Assembly: GCF_001625695.1 (NCBI RefSeq)
Contig: NZ_AUXY01000063.1
Span: 1 to 64,000 of the forward strand
DNA from: Pseudoalteromonas luteoviolacea H33-S
GTDB lineage: Bacteria > Pseudomonadota > Gammaproteobacteria > Enterobacterales > Alteromonadaceae
DNA length: 64,000 nucleotides
Direction of reading: 5' to 3'
Shown here: positions 36,586 to 46,658 of the stretch, in pieces
How positions within the stretch are numbered: the first letter of the stretch is position 1
Layout: each line of letters starts with the position of its first letter
Made by a program: the position numbers and the translations under genes
The notes under the pieces: model-generated
The model's database searches: none
Told to the model about the DNA's origin: nothing
Seen by the model: the letters and a program-made list of their open reading frames with translations, nothing else

Positions 36586-38988
36586 ATGAATATGATGCAG
36601 GAAAATATTAGCTCGATTAAAGCGCTATTTAACAAACTGAGATTTACGGTGTTATTTGTGGTACTGCTTGCTAGCGCGCTTGCTGGTGGTGCCTTAGTCA
36701 GCTTAATCGCTTGGCATGCATATGCACCATTGCCCTATGCACAGCCTAATCAATTGATTTGGTTACACGGTAGTATGGTTGATGATAAAGACAGTGTGGT
36801 GATGGACAAGGCGCTTTCCAATGTCGCAGCCCAATATATCGCCCAGCATGACACTCGGTTGTCTATGGCGACACCTCTACATTACGGCGATGCACTGTAT
36901 ATGAACCATACCAGCCAGCCTAAGTTAAATCTAACCTATGCGGAGCCTACGTTTTTTACCTTGTTTGAGCAAAAGTTGGTGCAGGGGCGCTACTTTAGTC
37001 AAGGGCAAGCTGATGGCGTTATACCATTTGAAGCGGTTGTTAGTGAGTGCTTTGCTAAGCGTTATATGCCAAAGCTTTTAGAGCAGCAGAATCATAAACA
37101 AGTGTATAGTATGCAATTAGATCAGCAGACCTTTCAGGTGGTTGGGGTGGTTGCTTGCACTCAAACTGAGCCGCAGATTTACATGCCTAATCGATACACT
37201 GACGTCTATATTTCTTTTGGACACACAATAGATACACACGCGATGTCACAAGCGCATATTTCAGTGCGGTATAATACGTTTGTTGTTGGACGTTCGGCGA
37301 CAGCGCAAATAGGGCAACCCATATCACCTGATATCACAGCGTATTTAGATACCCAGTTTCGGGCTGGATTAGTGGATTTTGGCAGTGCTCTTAATAACCA
37401 TGTGCGCTTTGAATATGATGCGTTAAAGCAATATTTAAAAGGAGGTATACAGCAGTCGAGTGATTGGCTGTTGCTGAGCGGCGGTGCGTTCTTATTGATC
37501 ACCTTGATTAATTTGCTGACGTTCTATTTGTTAGACATCAAAAAGCAACAAGCACAACTTGTACTCAAAGCAACACTGGGTGCGCCGCTGACCACATTGC
37601 GTCTGGCACATTATTGGCAGGTAATTATATTGTTCTTACTGTCGGCGATGTGCGCTGTAGTGCTTGTTGAGCTGGGGGTATTTGCGATCCAGATGTTTGG
37701 TGCGCAATCGATTGCCCATTTAGATTGGCTACAGGTTAATCTTCTTCATTATTTCATGATGTTCGCCGTTGCCACCGTATTGGCGCTAGGGTTTGCTGTA
37801 TTTGGTTTTAAGCAATTGCCATTTACAAGCCTCTATCAGAATTTGCAAGGTGCAGGAAAAGGTCAAGAAAAGCAATTACCTCAGTGGTTTAGCGTCAGTA
37901 TATTGGTCACTCAGTTGAGCATTGGCATGGTTGTATTATGCATCGGTACTTGGTCGGCCAATTACTTCGGTAGCCAAATGCAGACCCCTTCAGGTATAGA
38001 GGTAGAGGATACCGTGTTTGTTGCCCGTCATCAGGTGTCTTGGCGCCAAGATGAAGCTGCTATCGCAGAGCGCAAGCAACTCTTTCTATCTAATCTTCAA
38101 GCGCTTTCCTCGCACCCTAAAGTCGCTGCTGTTGCTTTGAGTAGCTTAAACCCTTTTGATACCAGCTATTTGGCTCAAATTGGCAAACAGCCCGTGAAGT
38201 CAGCACAGGTAACGATGCACTCACAGTCAGTCGGCGAAGGTTATTTTACGCTGCTTGGGATACCGCTTATTGCAGGCGATACTTTCACACGGTTAGATAG
38301 CGCTCGACGAGAGTCGGTCATCATAAATCGAGCTGCCGCAGAGATACTCGATATTGGGGTCGAAGACATTGGACTAAGTCTCTACGGTCGAAGCGGTCAG
38401 CCTATTAAGTTGCTGGGTATCGTAGACAATATTTATAGTCATGGCAAAGGTGCGCCTGCGACCGTATATTTTCCACATGATTACTTTGAGGGGAATATGG
38501 TGGTTAGGTTTAAACCTAATCAATCCATGTCAAAATTAGAACTATCTCAAGTTTTACAGCAACAGGCACATGGGCAAAGTGTCCGCGAGGTAGTCGGTTT
38601 AGCAACTCATTTATCTGGATTGAATCAGGCGGCTGTACTGAGCTTTTATAGTGGACTTGGGCTAAGCTTTTTAATGATTATGCAAGTACTTGTGGGGTTA
38701 TATGGGTTGCTTGGTAATCTTGTTTTGGCCCAGCAACCAGTCTTGTTAATAAAACAACAAGTTGGTGCAACACGCTTGCAGTTAATTATCGAGCAAATAC
38801 ACAGTCGTTTGGTTCATTTTGGTGCCGCCATGTTAATCGCAACAAGTGTAACGCTCGGTTTGGGAGCTTTCTTACCCACGATGGCAAGCAGCCTGCTTCT
38901 CAGTTACCTATGCGCTGTGATTTTATCTTTTATCGTATTGTTTATTATAGAGATTAATCACCTGAGAGGTCAGTTGAAAAAATATTGA
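36586..38988 (+). CDS. MacB/FtsX-like ABC permease with two periplasmic domains
   Basis: An 800-residue permease with about eight membrane helices: one near 20-42, three around 290-410, one near 440-465, and three in the last 130 residues. Two large periplasmic MacB-type regions lie at about 50-280 and 465-680. It is therefore a fused double FtsX unit, unlike classical MacB, which carries its ATPase in the same chain. The ATG at 36586 is about 10 bases after AGGAGGG; a TTG at 36577 is in frame but abuts that site. With the adaptor it probably exports a peptide, toxin or envelope-active compound; the substrate is unknown. The NtrC/NtrY-like pair at 26130-28785 is a candidate regulator. Confidence 0.87.
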   Translation: MNMMQENISSIKALFNKLRFTVLFVVLLASALAGGALVSLIAWHAYAPLPYAQPNQLIWLHGSMVDDKDSVVMDKALSNVAAQYIAQHDTRLSMATPLHYGDALYMNHTSQPKLNLTYAEPTFFTLFEQKLVQGRYFSQGQADGVIPFEAVVSECFAKRYMPKLLEQQNHKQVYSMQLDQQTFQVVGVVACTQTEPQIYMPNRYTDVYISFGHTIDTHAMSQAHISVRYNTFVVGRSATAQIGQPISPDITAYLDTQFRAGLVDFGSALNNHVRFEYDALKQYLKGGIQQSSDWLLLSGGAFLLITLINLLTFYLLDIKKQQAQLVLKATLGAPLTTLRLAHYWQVIILFLLSAMCAVVLVELGVFAIQMFGAQSIAHLDWLQVNLLHYFMMFAVATVLALGFAVFGFKQLPFTSLYQNLQGAGKGQEKQLPQWFSVSILVTQLSIGMVVLCIGTWSANYFGSQMQTPSGIEVEDTVFVARHQVSWRQDEAAIAERKQLFLSNLQALSSHPKVAAVALSSLNPFDTSYLAQIGKQPVKSAQVTMHSQSVGEGYFTLLGIPLIAGDTFTRLDSARRESVIINRAAAEILDIGVEDIGLSLYGRSGQPIKLLGIVDNIYSHGKGAPATVYFPHDYFEGNMVVRFKPNQSMSKLELSQVLQQQAHGQSVREVVGLATHLSGLNQAAVLSFYSGLGLSFLMIMQVLVGLYGLLGNLVLAQQPVLLIKQQVGATRLQLIIEQIHSRLVHFGAAMLIATSVTLGLGAFLPTMASSLLLSYLCAVILSFIVLFIIEINHLRGQLKKY

Positions 38989-38992
38989 AAGG

Positions 38993-39011
38993 TTGTAACA
39001 GATTCTTACAA
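38993..39011. promoter_or_regulatory. Inverted repeat upstream of the RND efflux operon
   Basis: TTGTAA, 7 bases, TTACAA: a 6-bp-arm inverted repeat 67 bases before the adaptor ATG, followed by a run of eight G. The size and position fit a repressor operator (TetR-like or other). No regulator gene is adjacent. Confidence 0.35.
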
Positions 39012-39077
39012 ATGTCACACCCTAGGGGGGGGAAATCTTGTTAATATAGCGCTAGGAAATTATCAATAGGTACAGTC

Positions 39078-40244
39078 ATGCAAGCAAAAATACTGAAATG
39101 GATATTACCCTTCGCTGCGTTGGGTATTGGTATCATTGGGTTTATGGGCATAAATGCCGTGGCCAAAAATGATGATGAGTCTGACGTAGTGGATACGCGA
39201 CCAATTGTTGAAGTTGAAGCGATTGAGGCACAAGATCATCAAGTTGTGATCAATAGCTATGGTGAAGTCGTGCCATTAGACCAAACTATGTTATCCGTGC
39301 AGGTGTCGGGAGAAATAGAGTATTGGCATCCAAAGTTTGTCACCGGCGGCATTGTCAGTAAAGGCGATGTATTACTGCGTATTGAAAAAGATAACTATGA
39401 AGCTGCGGTGTTGCAGGCGGAAGCTGCTTTATCGAGTGCTCAAGCTCAGTTAATCGAAGAGCAAGCCTTGGCAGATGTCGCGGCTGACGAAGCGAAGCGT
39501 TTTCCTAACAAGAAGCACACAGACTTATTTTTGCGCAAACCTCAGTTGCTGAGTGCGCATGCCGCGGTGAAGTCGGCAAAAGCGGCGCTAAAAAGAGCGC
39601 AGCGTGATCTAGATAATTGTGATGTCGTTGCCCCTTTCAATGCATTAATTGTATCGAGAGAAGTGGGGTTAGGCCAATTTGTCAGTACCGGCAGCCCGGT
39701 GGCACAATTAAACAACATTGAGCAAGCTGAAGTGGTGATCCCTATCGCGGGATTTGACTCAATCTTTTTACCTGAACAAGTGTCTGGCTTAAAAGCCACA
39801 TTGACGCAAAAAGGCGTGAATGGCTTTACTCGTGACGCTTATATCCACCGTGATCTTGGTGTGGTTGATCAGCAAACACGTATGAGTAGTTTAGTGGTAC
39901 GTATTGAAGATCCGTACGGCTTAACCAGCAGCAAGCCTAAAGTGAAGTTTGGTACATATGTACAGGTTCAATTTAAGGGTGAGACGTTACGTCAAATCTA
40001 TCGCCTTCCGCAGGAATTAGTGAATAATCAGACCGTATGGTTACTTAACGAAGAAGCACAACTAGAGCCGCGCCCAGTGCAAGTGATCCGTGAGGAAGGC
40101 ATGTACTACCTAGTAGGTGAAGGGCTATCTAATAGCGATAAAGTTGTGGTGACACTACCTGAATACCCGCAACGCGGTATGGCTGTTAAAGTTGCAGGCC
40201 CTAAAGAAAATGAGACAGAGTCAGATAATGCGGGAAAGCTGTAA
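39078..40244 (+). CDS. RND efflux periplasmic adaptor (HlyD/MFP family)
   Basis: A 388-residue membrane-fusion protein with a single N-terminal membrane anchor (about 8-28), lipoyl halves (VSGEIEYWHPKFVTGGIVSKGDVLLRIE split; later VVAPFNALIVSREVGLGQFV), a coiled-coil hairpin (about 100-180) and beta-barrel domains. It links the RND pump encoded 16 bases downstream to an outer-membrane channel. The sequence style is of the AcrA-like group found with HAE1-type pumps in marine gammaproteobacteria. AGGT precedes the ATG. Confidence 0.88.
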   Translation: MQAKILKWILPFAALGIGIIGFMGINAVAKNDDESDVVDTRPIVEVEAIEAQDHQVVINSYGEVVPLDQTMLSVQVSGEIEYWHPKFVTGGIVSKGDVLLRIEKDNYEAAVLQAEAALSSAQAQLIEEQALADVAADEAKRFPNKKHTDLFLRKPQLLSAHAAVKSAKAALKRAQRDLDNCDVVAPFNALIVSREVGLGQFVSTGSPVAQLNNIEQAEVVIPIAGFDSIFLPEQVSGLKATLTQKGVNGFTRDAYIHRDLGVVDQQTRMSSLVVRIEDPYGLTSSKPKVKFGTYVQVQFKGETLRQIYRLPQELVNNQTVWLLNEEAQLEPRPVQVIREEGMYYLVGEGLSNSDKVVVTLPEYPQRGMAVKVAGPKENETESDNAGKL

Positions 40245-40260
40245 CAGCAGGGAATGAACT

Positions 40261-43200
40261 ATGAGTGAGCAAATAAAAACATCCCAAAAGGGGTTAATTG
40301 CCTATTTTGCGCATAACCCCGTCGCGGCGAATCTGATGATGGTCTTTATCCTGATAATGGGTATTGTGAGCTATTTTACGATTCAGCGACAAATGTTTCC
40401 GAGTATCGAGCTGAATTTTGTCAGCATTAATGCAAGTTACCCCGGCGCATCGCCGCAGGAAATTGAAGAAAGCATTCTGATCAAGATCGAAGAATCTTTG
40501 AAAGATGTGACTGAAATCGACAAAGGCGTTTATCGAGCGCGCCGTGGCAGCGGTAGTGTGCAGTTAGAAATCGACACCAGCGCTGATTTAAGCGATGTGG
40601 TTGAAAAGGTGCGAACCCGAGTTGATGGGATTGCGACGTTTCCAGCAGCTATGGAGCCGATCCGTGTACAACAAGTGGAGTTTCGTCAAGATGTGATCCA
40701 AATGGCACTGGCTGCAGATATCCCATTAAAGGATCTTAAACCACTTGCCAAAGAAGTTGAAGATGAGCTGTTACAGCTATCCAATGTATCCTTGGTTGAG
40801 CGCAGCACCCCTGCGTATGAAATCGCGATTGAGATTGACCCTGACACACTACGCCGTTACGGCTTGACCATTAGCGATGTGAGTAATTCAATTCGCAGAT
40901 ACTCAGCCAATATCTCAGCCGGTGAAGTACGTACAGATGCTGGGATTATTTCAGTGCGGGTTGAAAACCAAAAATACCGTGGAGATGAATTCAAACGCAT
41001 CCCTGTCAAAGTGGGTGATAACGGCGCAAAAGTCTATCTACAAGACGTTGCGGTGATCAAAGATGAGTTTGTTGAAGGTGAGTTTTACTTTAAACAAAAT
41101 GGCATCAATGCCGCATTCTTATCAGTCAAAGCAACCAAAGACCAAAATATGATCCCAGTTGCTAAAACAGTCCACGCTTATATTGAAGAAAAAAATAAGA
41201 CACTACCGGCTGGCATGTCACTCACACCTATCGTAGACATGACTTACTACCTCGATGCACGTCTTGAAATGATGAAAAAGAATATGCTGCAAGGGGCGCT
41301 GTTAGTGGCCATTATGTTATCCGTCTTCTTGCGCTTTAAGCTTGCTCTATGGGTGATGATCGGATTACCAGTGTGCTTCTTGGGGGCCATTATGCTGATG
41401 CCTGCATTTGGCGTGAGTATTAATATTGTGTCCTTGTTCGCATTCATCATGGTACTGGGGATTGTGGTTGATGATGCCATCGTCATAGGAGAGGCCGCCT
41501 ATACCGAAGTTGAACGCAGTGGTCCAAGTGTCGACAGTGTTGTACGTGGTGCAAAACGCGTTGCCACTCCTGCGACATTCGGAGTCTTGACGACCATGGC
41601 GGTATTTGCGCCGATGATCATGTCCAGTGGGCCTCAAGGCGCTTTCTTTAAATCGATTTCTATTGTAGTGATATTGTGTCTGATATTCAGTTTAATTGAG
41701 TCAAAATGGATATTACCTGCTCACATAGGTCATACTAAATTTAAGCCGCTGCGTGAAAACAGCCGACGCGCTAAGTTTAACAAGCATTTCTTTGCATTTG
41801 TGAATGGACCTTATCGTAATTTTGTTGAAAAAGCAGTGGAGTGGCGCTGGGCGGTATTCTGCGGTTTTATTGCTATTTTCCTTGTGAGTATGTCATTGAT
41901 CACCTCGAATCAAGTGCGCTTTATCCCGTTACCGAAAGTGCCACATGACTTCCCACAAGTGAAAGTCATGCTCAATGATAATGTGTCTGATGAGCAGACG
42001 ATGGCGGCACTGCAGCAAATCGAAACTATGATGCTGACTGTAGACAAAGACATCGAGCGTGAGCATGGCCAAAAGATGGTGAAAGACATCTTGGTATGGA
42101 ATGAAGGCCGTAGTGAAGGTAATGTGCTCGCCGTACTTGTTGATGAAGACTTGCGTCCATTTGATGCTTTTGAATTGTCCCGCCGCTGGCGTGAAGCCAT
42201 GCCCACAATTCCTGGTGTTAAATCGTTACTTGTCATTGATGATGTCAATGATCAGGGCAGTGGTGATGGTGAGTTTGGCTACCTGATTTATGGGCCAGAT
42301 ATTGATACGCTCAATGCTGCGGGCAGACAATTTATTTCTATGCTGCAACAAGAAAAAGGTTTGTTTGACATCAGTTCAACCATAGATCCACCGAGTAAAG
42401 AAATGCAGTTGTCGCTTAAGCCAGTGGCCTATGACTTAGGTTTGAATTTGGCTGATGTGGCTAACCAGATTGGTGATAGCTTCTATGGTGGTGAGGCGCA
42501 GCGTCTGATCCGTGATGGTGAAGAAATACGAGTGATGGTGCGCTATCCAAAACTGGATAGAGAAGCGGTAGCGTCGCTGAAATATGCGCTGATCAAAACA
42601 CCGGATGGTCGTGAAGTGGTGCTGGGTGATGTGGTTGAATTTACTGAAAAGCCGGGTGTGAGTTATATCCGCCGTGAAGGTGGTTATCGTACCGTGTATG
42701 TCTATGGCAGCATTGATGAGCAGGCAATTGAGCCTTCCGCGGTTGTTGATAACATCAAAGAAAACCTATTGCCTAAGTTATTTGAGCAGTTCCCAGGCGT
42801 GAAAACTGAACTTGGTGGCTCTGTAGAAGAGACGCAAGCGCAAGCCGATGAGCAGATCATGTTCTTTGCTGCGGGTATGATGATTGTATACATCTTGCTG
42901 GCAGTGCCATTGAAGAGTTACTCTCAGCCGCTGATTATCATGTCGGTTATTCCATTTAGCTTGATTGGTGCAGTTTGGGGTCACTGGTTAAATGGCTTAG
43001 ACATGAGCATGATGTCGACCTTTGGTCTCATTGCAGCTGCCGGGGTTGTTATTAATGACTCCTTGGTGATGACCGACTATGTCAACCAAGTACGCAAAGA
43101 AGGCGTGAGGCTCAAAGATGCGGTGATTGAGGCTGGGTGTGCGCGCTTTAGAGCAATCACCTTGACGTCCATTACAACGTTTGCAGGTGTGACACCGATC

Positions 43201-43401
43201 ATCTTCGAAACCAGTTTACAAGCTAAGTTTGTTATCCCAATGGCGATTTCACTTGGTTTCGCGGTCTTGTTTGCAACGTTAATTACCTTGATATTAGTAC
43301 CTTGCTTGTACATTATTTTGGTGGATATTAAGAGTGCTTTTTCGAAGCTTGGACAATCGACGAAACGCTTCAAGAAAGACTCGACTCAGTCGGCAGTATA
43401 G
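40261..43401 (+). CDS. RND-family efflux pump inner-membrane subunit (AcrB-like)
   Basis: A 1046-residue proton-driven transporter with twelve predicted membrane helices and two large periplasmic loops. The proton-relay pair Asp404/Asp405 in GIVVDDAIVIGEA corresponds to AcrB Asp407/Asp408. The duplicated halves open with QRQMFPSIELNFVSINASYP and, in the second loop, carry a GGSVEETQAQADEQ helix. Such pumps expel hydrophobic drugs, detergents or secondary metabolites through an outer-membrane channel, which is not encoded here. It is second gene of a two-gene operon and is followed by a strong terminator at 43419. Confidence 0.92.
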   Translation: MSEQIKTSQKGLIAYFAHNPVAANLMMVFILIMGIVSYFTIQRQMFPSIELNFVSINASYPGASPQEIEESILIKIEESLKDVTEIDKGVYRARRGSGSVQLEIDTSADLSDVVEKVRTRVDGIATFPAAMEPIRVQQVEFRQDVIQMALAADIPLKDLKPLAKEVEDELLQLSNVSLVERSTPAYEIAIEIDPDTLRRYGLTISDVSNSIRRYSANISAGEVRTDAGIISVRVENQKYRGDEFKRIPVKVGDNGAKVYLQDVAVIKDEFVEGEFYFKQNGINAAFLSVKATKDQNMIPVAKTVHAYIEEKNKTLPAGMSLTPIVDMTYYLDARLEMMKKNMLQGALLVAIMLSVFLRFKLALWVMIGLPVCFLGAIMLMPAFGVSINIVSLFAFIMVLGIVVDDAIVIGEAAYTEVERSGPSVDSVVRGAKRVATPATFGVLTTMAVFAPMIMSSGPQGAFFKSISIVVILCLIFSLIESKWILPAHIGHTKFKPLRENSRRAKFNKHFFAFVNGPYRNFVEKAVEWRWAVFCGFIAIFLVSMSLITSNQVRFIPLPKVPHDFPQVKVMLNDNVSDEQTMAALQQIETMMLTVDKDIEREHGQKMVKDILVWNEGRSEGNVLAVLVDEDLRPFDAFELSRRWREAMPTIPGVKSLLVIDDVNDQGSGDGEFGYLIYGPDIDTLNAAGRQFISMLQQEKGLFDISSTIDPPSKEMQLSLKPVAYDLGLNLADVANQIGDSFYGGEAQRLIRDGEEIRVMVRYPKLDREAVASLKYALIKTPDGREVVLGDVVEFTEKPGVSYIRREGGYRTVYVYGSIDEQAIEPSAVVDNIKENLLPKLFEQFPGVKTELGGSVEETQAQADEQIMFFAAGMMIVYILLAVPLKSYSQPLIIMSVIPFSLIGAVWGHWLNGLDMSMMSTFGLIAAAGVVINDSLVMTDYVNQVRKEGVRLKDAVIEAGCARFRAITLTSITTFAGVTPIIFETSLQAKFVIPMAISLGFAVLFATLITLILVPCLYIILVDIKSAFSKLGQSTKRFKKDSTQSAV

Positions 43402-43418
43402 TCGATAGTCAATATATT

Positions 43419-43445
43419 AAAGCCCAGCGCCATGCTGGGCTTTTT
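43419..43445 (+). terminator. Rho-independent terminator of the RND operon
   Basis: AAAGCCCAGC (419-428) and GCTGGGCTTT (434-443) form a 10-bp stem with a 5-nt loop, ending in a run of T, 18 bases after the pump stop codon. Confidence 0.92.
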
Positions 43446-43680
43446 CATTTCTAACTTTCTAATTAGATGTGCTATTCCGTTTTGATATTTAAAGTTATAA
43501 AGTAACACTTTCTACCTTCGTCTTAAGTTTTAGCTGACGTTTCATTTAACGTTAAAATTTGGCCTAAACAGTAGATGTATTTGTTACTGTTTGGCGTACT
43601 AGGCCAGTTATGGCACAAAGCTGTACCTCACCTTTAGCTATGTTAGACTGGATGAATAATAACAAATCAGGAACATCTAT

Positions 43681-45747
43681 ATGACCAAAGCGCTTACCCC
43701 GCCAGTGGCAAAAAAAGTACCCCATGATATGGAAATACACGGGCATCAAAGGACAGATAACTATTACTGGATGCGCGATGATGAGCGTCAAAATGACGAG
43801 ATATTAGCTCACTTAAAAGCAGAAAATGAGTATTGTGAAGCGATAATGCAACCGCATAAAGGTTTGCAGGCAACACTATTTGAGGAAATGAAAGGGCGTA
43901 TCGTCAAAGATGATTCTTCTGTGCCAGTAAAAGATGGCCGCTATTGGTATACCAATGAGGTAAGTGGTGAGGAAGAGTATGGTCGTCATTATCGTGCCTT
44001 GAATGAAGCGATGGACGACAAAACTTTATTACTCGATGTGAATGAGTTGGCTAAAGCATTTGAATTTTATGAACTCGCCGATATGGCTGTGAGTCCAGAT
44101 GATGATCTACTTGCATACAGTGAAGATACAGATGGTCGAAGAATTTATACGATAAAGTTTAAAGATCTGAATACTGGCCAAATGCTGGAAGATTGCTTGG
44201 TTGAAACTGAAGGCGAAGTGGTTTGGGCAAATGATAATCGCACGGTCTTTTATGTGAAAAAAGATCTGCAAACCTTGCTGGGATTCCAAGTTTACCGCCA
44301 TGTACTTGGTACACCGCAAAGTGACGATGTCTTGGTGTATGAAGAGCAAGACCGCCAATACTACATGGGTCTTGGTAAAAGCCGTGATGAGAGCCAAATT
44401 TATATTTACTTGTCTGCGACAGAGACGAGCGATGTGCTTTATCTCGATGCTGAGCAACCGATGGGCGAGTTCAAGCGCTTGTTAGCACGACAAGAAGGGC
44501 ATGAATATGGCCTTGATAAGTTTGGTGAGCACTATTATTTGTTGACCAACAGTGATGCAAAGAATTTTCGCATGGTGCGAGCTGGCTTAGACGTGGTGAA
44601 CGATCCTAGCCAGTGGGAAGAGTTGATTGCGCACCGTGAACATGTCCTTCTAGAGGGATTGGAGTTATTTGAGTCACACTTTGTGATCACTGAGCGAGAG
44701 ATGGGTCAAATCCGTTTTGTCATTCATGATTATACGGGGGCAAGTTACCAATTAGGCTTTGATGATGAGTGTTACTATGCGGGGGTTGGCTATAACCCAG
44801 AACCAAAATCAAACTCGGTACGCATCACTTACTCTAGTTTGACGACGCCAAGTAGTGTCTATGAATGTGATTTGGCAACAGGCCAAAAAACCTTGAAAAA
44901 GCAAGTCAAAGTGCTAGGGGATTTTAAACCTCAGGATTACGCATCTGAGCGCTTACACATTACAGCGCGTGACGGCGAGAAAGTGCCTGTCTCTATTGTT
45001 TATCGAAAGTCGATGTTTAATAAAGATGGCACAAATCCATTATTACAATATGGCTATGGAGCTTATGGCTATACTGTTGACCCAACTTTCTCAAGTACGA
45101 CTTTGAGCTTGTTGGATAGGGGCTTTGTTTATGTTATCGCCCATATCAGGGGTTCAGAAATGCTGGGCCGTCAATGGTATGAAAATGGTAAAAAAGCCCA
45201 TAAAGAGAATAGCTTCAACGACTTCGTGGATGTCACTCGTGCATTAGTCGAGCAGCAATATGGTGCGGCAGATAAAATCTTTGCATCGGGTGGTAGCGCG
45301 GGTGGTCTATTGATGGGCGCGGTAATGAACCAAGCGCCTGAGCTGTATTTAGGAATTGGTTGTCATGTGCCATTTTTAGATGTACTGACCACCATGTTGG
45401 ATGAGTCTATTCCTCTCACAACCAATGAGTATGATGAGTGGGGGAATCCAAATTACTTGGCTGACTATGAGAGTATTTTGTCTTACTCGCCTTATGACAA
45501 TTTAGCTGCTAAGCACTATCCTAATACACTAGTAACAACAGGTCTGCATGACTCACAAGTACAATATTGGGAGCCTATGAAGTGGGTTGCTAAGCTCAGA
45601 GAGCTTAAAACGGATGATAACGTATTGGTGTTTAAAACAGACATGGACTCTGGACATGGTGGTGCGTCTGGCAGGTTTAAGAGTTTAAATGAGAAAGCGT
45701 TGGAAATGGCCTTTTTTATCTCTTTGTTACCACAGCAGGCTGACTAA
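43681..45747 (+). CDS. ptrB: Oligopeptidase B (S9 family)
   Basis: A 688-residue cytosolic serine peptidase that cleaves short peptides after Arg or Lys. An N-terminal beta-propeller (about 70-400) covers a C-terminal alpha/beta-hydrolase domain. The triad is visible: Ser539 in FASGGSAGGLLMG, Asp624 in TTGLHDSQVQYW and His659 in DSGHGGASG. The opening PHDMEIHGHQRTDNYYWMRDD is characteristic of the family. AGGAA lies 8 bases upstream of the ATG. The gene is monocistronic or shares a transcript with the small gene 45 bases downstream. Confidence 0.94.
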   Translation: MTKALTPPVAKKVPHDMEIHGHQRTDNYYWMRDDERQNDEILAHLKAENEYCEAIMQPHKGLQATLFEEMKGRIVKDDSSVPVKDGRYWYTNEVSGEEEYGRHYRALNEAMDDKTLLLDVNELAKAFEFYELADMAVSPDDDLLAYSEDTDGRRIYTIKFKDLNTGQMLEDCLVETEGEVVWANDNRTVFYVKKDLQTLLGFQVYRHVLGTPQSDDVLVYEEQDRQYYMGLGKSRDESQIYIYLSATETSDVLYLDAEQPMGEFKRLLARQEGHEYGLDKFGEHYYLLTNSDAKNFRMVRAGLDVVNDPSQWEELIAHREHVLLEGLELFESHFVITEREMGQIRFVIHDYTGASYQLGFDDECYYAGVGYNPEPKSNSVRITYSSLTTPSSVYECDLATGQKTLKKQVKVLGDFKPQDYASERLHITARDGEKVPVSIVYRKSMFNKDGTNPLLQYGYGAYGYTVDPTFSSTTLSLLDRGFVYVIAHIRGSEMLGRQWYENGKKAHKENSFNDFVDVTRALVEQQYGAADKIFASGGSAGGLLMGAVMNQAPELYLGIGCHVPFLDVLTTMLDESIPLTTNEYDEWGNPNYLADYESILSYSPYDNLAAKHYPNTLVTTGLHDSQVQYWEPMKWVAKLRELKTDDNVLVFKTDMDSGHGGASGRFKSLNEKALEMAFFISLLPQQAD

Positions 45748-45792
45748 TTGATTTGGTGATTGACTTCGCGTATTGAGTTTTAGGGGGACAGT

Positions 45793-46194
45793 GTGTTTTC
45801 AGTACATGGACAGTGGCAAATAGACATTACTCCACCGACGGTTTTTGTAAACCTAGTGGGTGCATTCAATAGCGAAGGCGTCGCTGCGTTGGTGCAAGAA
45901 GCACGCACGCGTTGGCAAGACTATCAGCCTGGTCAATTACACTGTGCTGTCGTTAATCTCAGCCAGTTTGAAATGACCACTGCTGATAGCATTGCTGCAC
46001 TGAAAGCCTACTGCAAAGACATGGAACAGCGTGGTTATCGTCAGATTGACTACATTGGCATTGACGCCCTAACCCGAAAATTCATTTGTGAGTTGTGGAC
46101 AGAGAGTGACATCAAGGTACAGATGTACCTTGATGTGGCAGCCTATCTGAGCCAGCATCCGAGCTATCGCGGTGCCGCCTCATGGTTGGATTAG
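45793..46194 (+). CDS. Hypothetical STAS-like protein (133 aa)
   Basis: A 133-residue soluble protein beginning FSVHGQWQIDITPPTVFVNLVGAFNSEGVAALVQEA, with alternating strand and helix propensities like SpoIIAA/STAS-type folds (for example LHCAVVNLSQFEMTTADSIAALKAYC). No catalytic motif is seen. The start is GTG with AGGGGG 5 bases upstream. It lies 45 bases after ptrB on the same strand, and its stop overlaps the convergent dps gene by 4 bases. The fold is a guess from pattern only. Confidence 0.65.
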   Translation: MFSVHGQWQIDITPPTVFVNLVGAFNSEGVAALVQEARTRWQDYQPGQLHCAVVNLSQFEMTTADSIAALKAYCKDMEQRGYRQIDYIGIDALTRKFICELWTESDIKVQMYLDVAAYLSQHPSYRGAASWLD

Positions 46195-46658
46195 CCTAAA
46201 TAAGCCTTGAGCATCCAGACTAACTTTTCTTGCTCCGTGATGTAATCTCCCATGAGAGACGCGGTGCCCTCGTCCTCGGCATCAGCGGCTTGCGCCAATA
46301 TAGTACGTTGCGACTTAATGAGTTGAGTAAAGCCAGCAAGCAGGGTTGCGACTGCTTCAGGGCCATTTTGAATATCTTTTGCTTCGGCAATTTCACTGGC
46401 GTTGAGGTAATCGCTAAATGCATGCAGTGGGATGCCTTCAATGGTTAAGATACGCTCTGCTAATTCGTCCACTTTGAGTAATAGCTGGTTGTAAATTTCT
46501 TCAAATTTAACGTGTAGTTCAAAAAACTCTCTCCCTTTGATGTTCCAGTGGAAGCTGCGCGCATTCATATATTGGATCTGGTAGCTACTTAAAAGCACGT
46601 TTAATGCTGCAACCAGTTGCTCACTTTTCTGTTTGTCTAACCCTATGCTATTTGTCAT
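46191..46658 (-). CDS. dps: Dps-family ferritin-like protein
   Basis: A 155-residue ferritin-like protein that forms dodecamers, oxidises and stores iron and limits peroxide damage. The inter-subunit ferroxidase ligands occur with canonical spacing: His37 (ARSFHWNIKG), His49 (FFELHVKFEE), Asp64 and Glu68 (KVDELAER). The N-terminus is short, without a lysine-rich DNA-binding tail, so DNA binding is uncertain. AAGGT lies about 10 bases upstream of the ATG. It fits the iron-handling theme of this window, though no Fur box was seen at its start. Confidence 0.92.
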   Translation of the reverse strand: MTNSIGLDKQKSEQLVAALNVLLSSYQIQYMNARSFHWNIKGREFFELHVKFEEIYNQLLLKVDELAERILTIEGIPLHAFSDYLNASEIAEAKDIQNGPEAVATLLAGFTQLIKSQRTILAQAADAEDEGTASLMGDYITEQEKLVWMLKAYLG

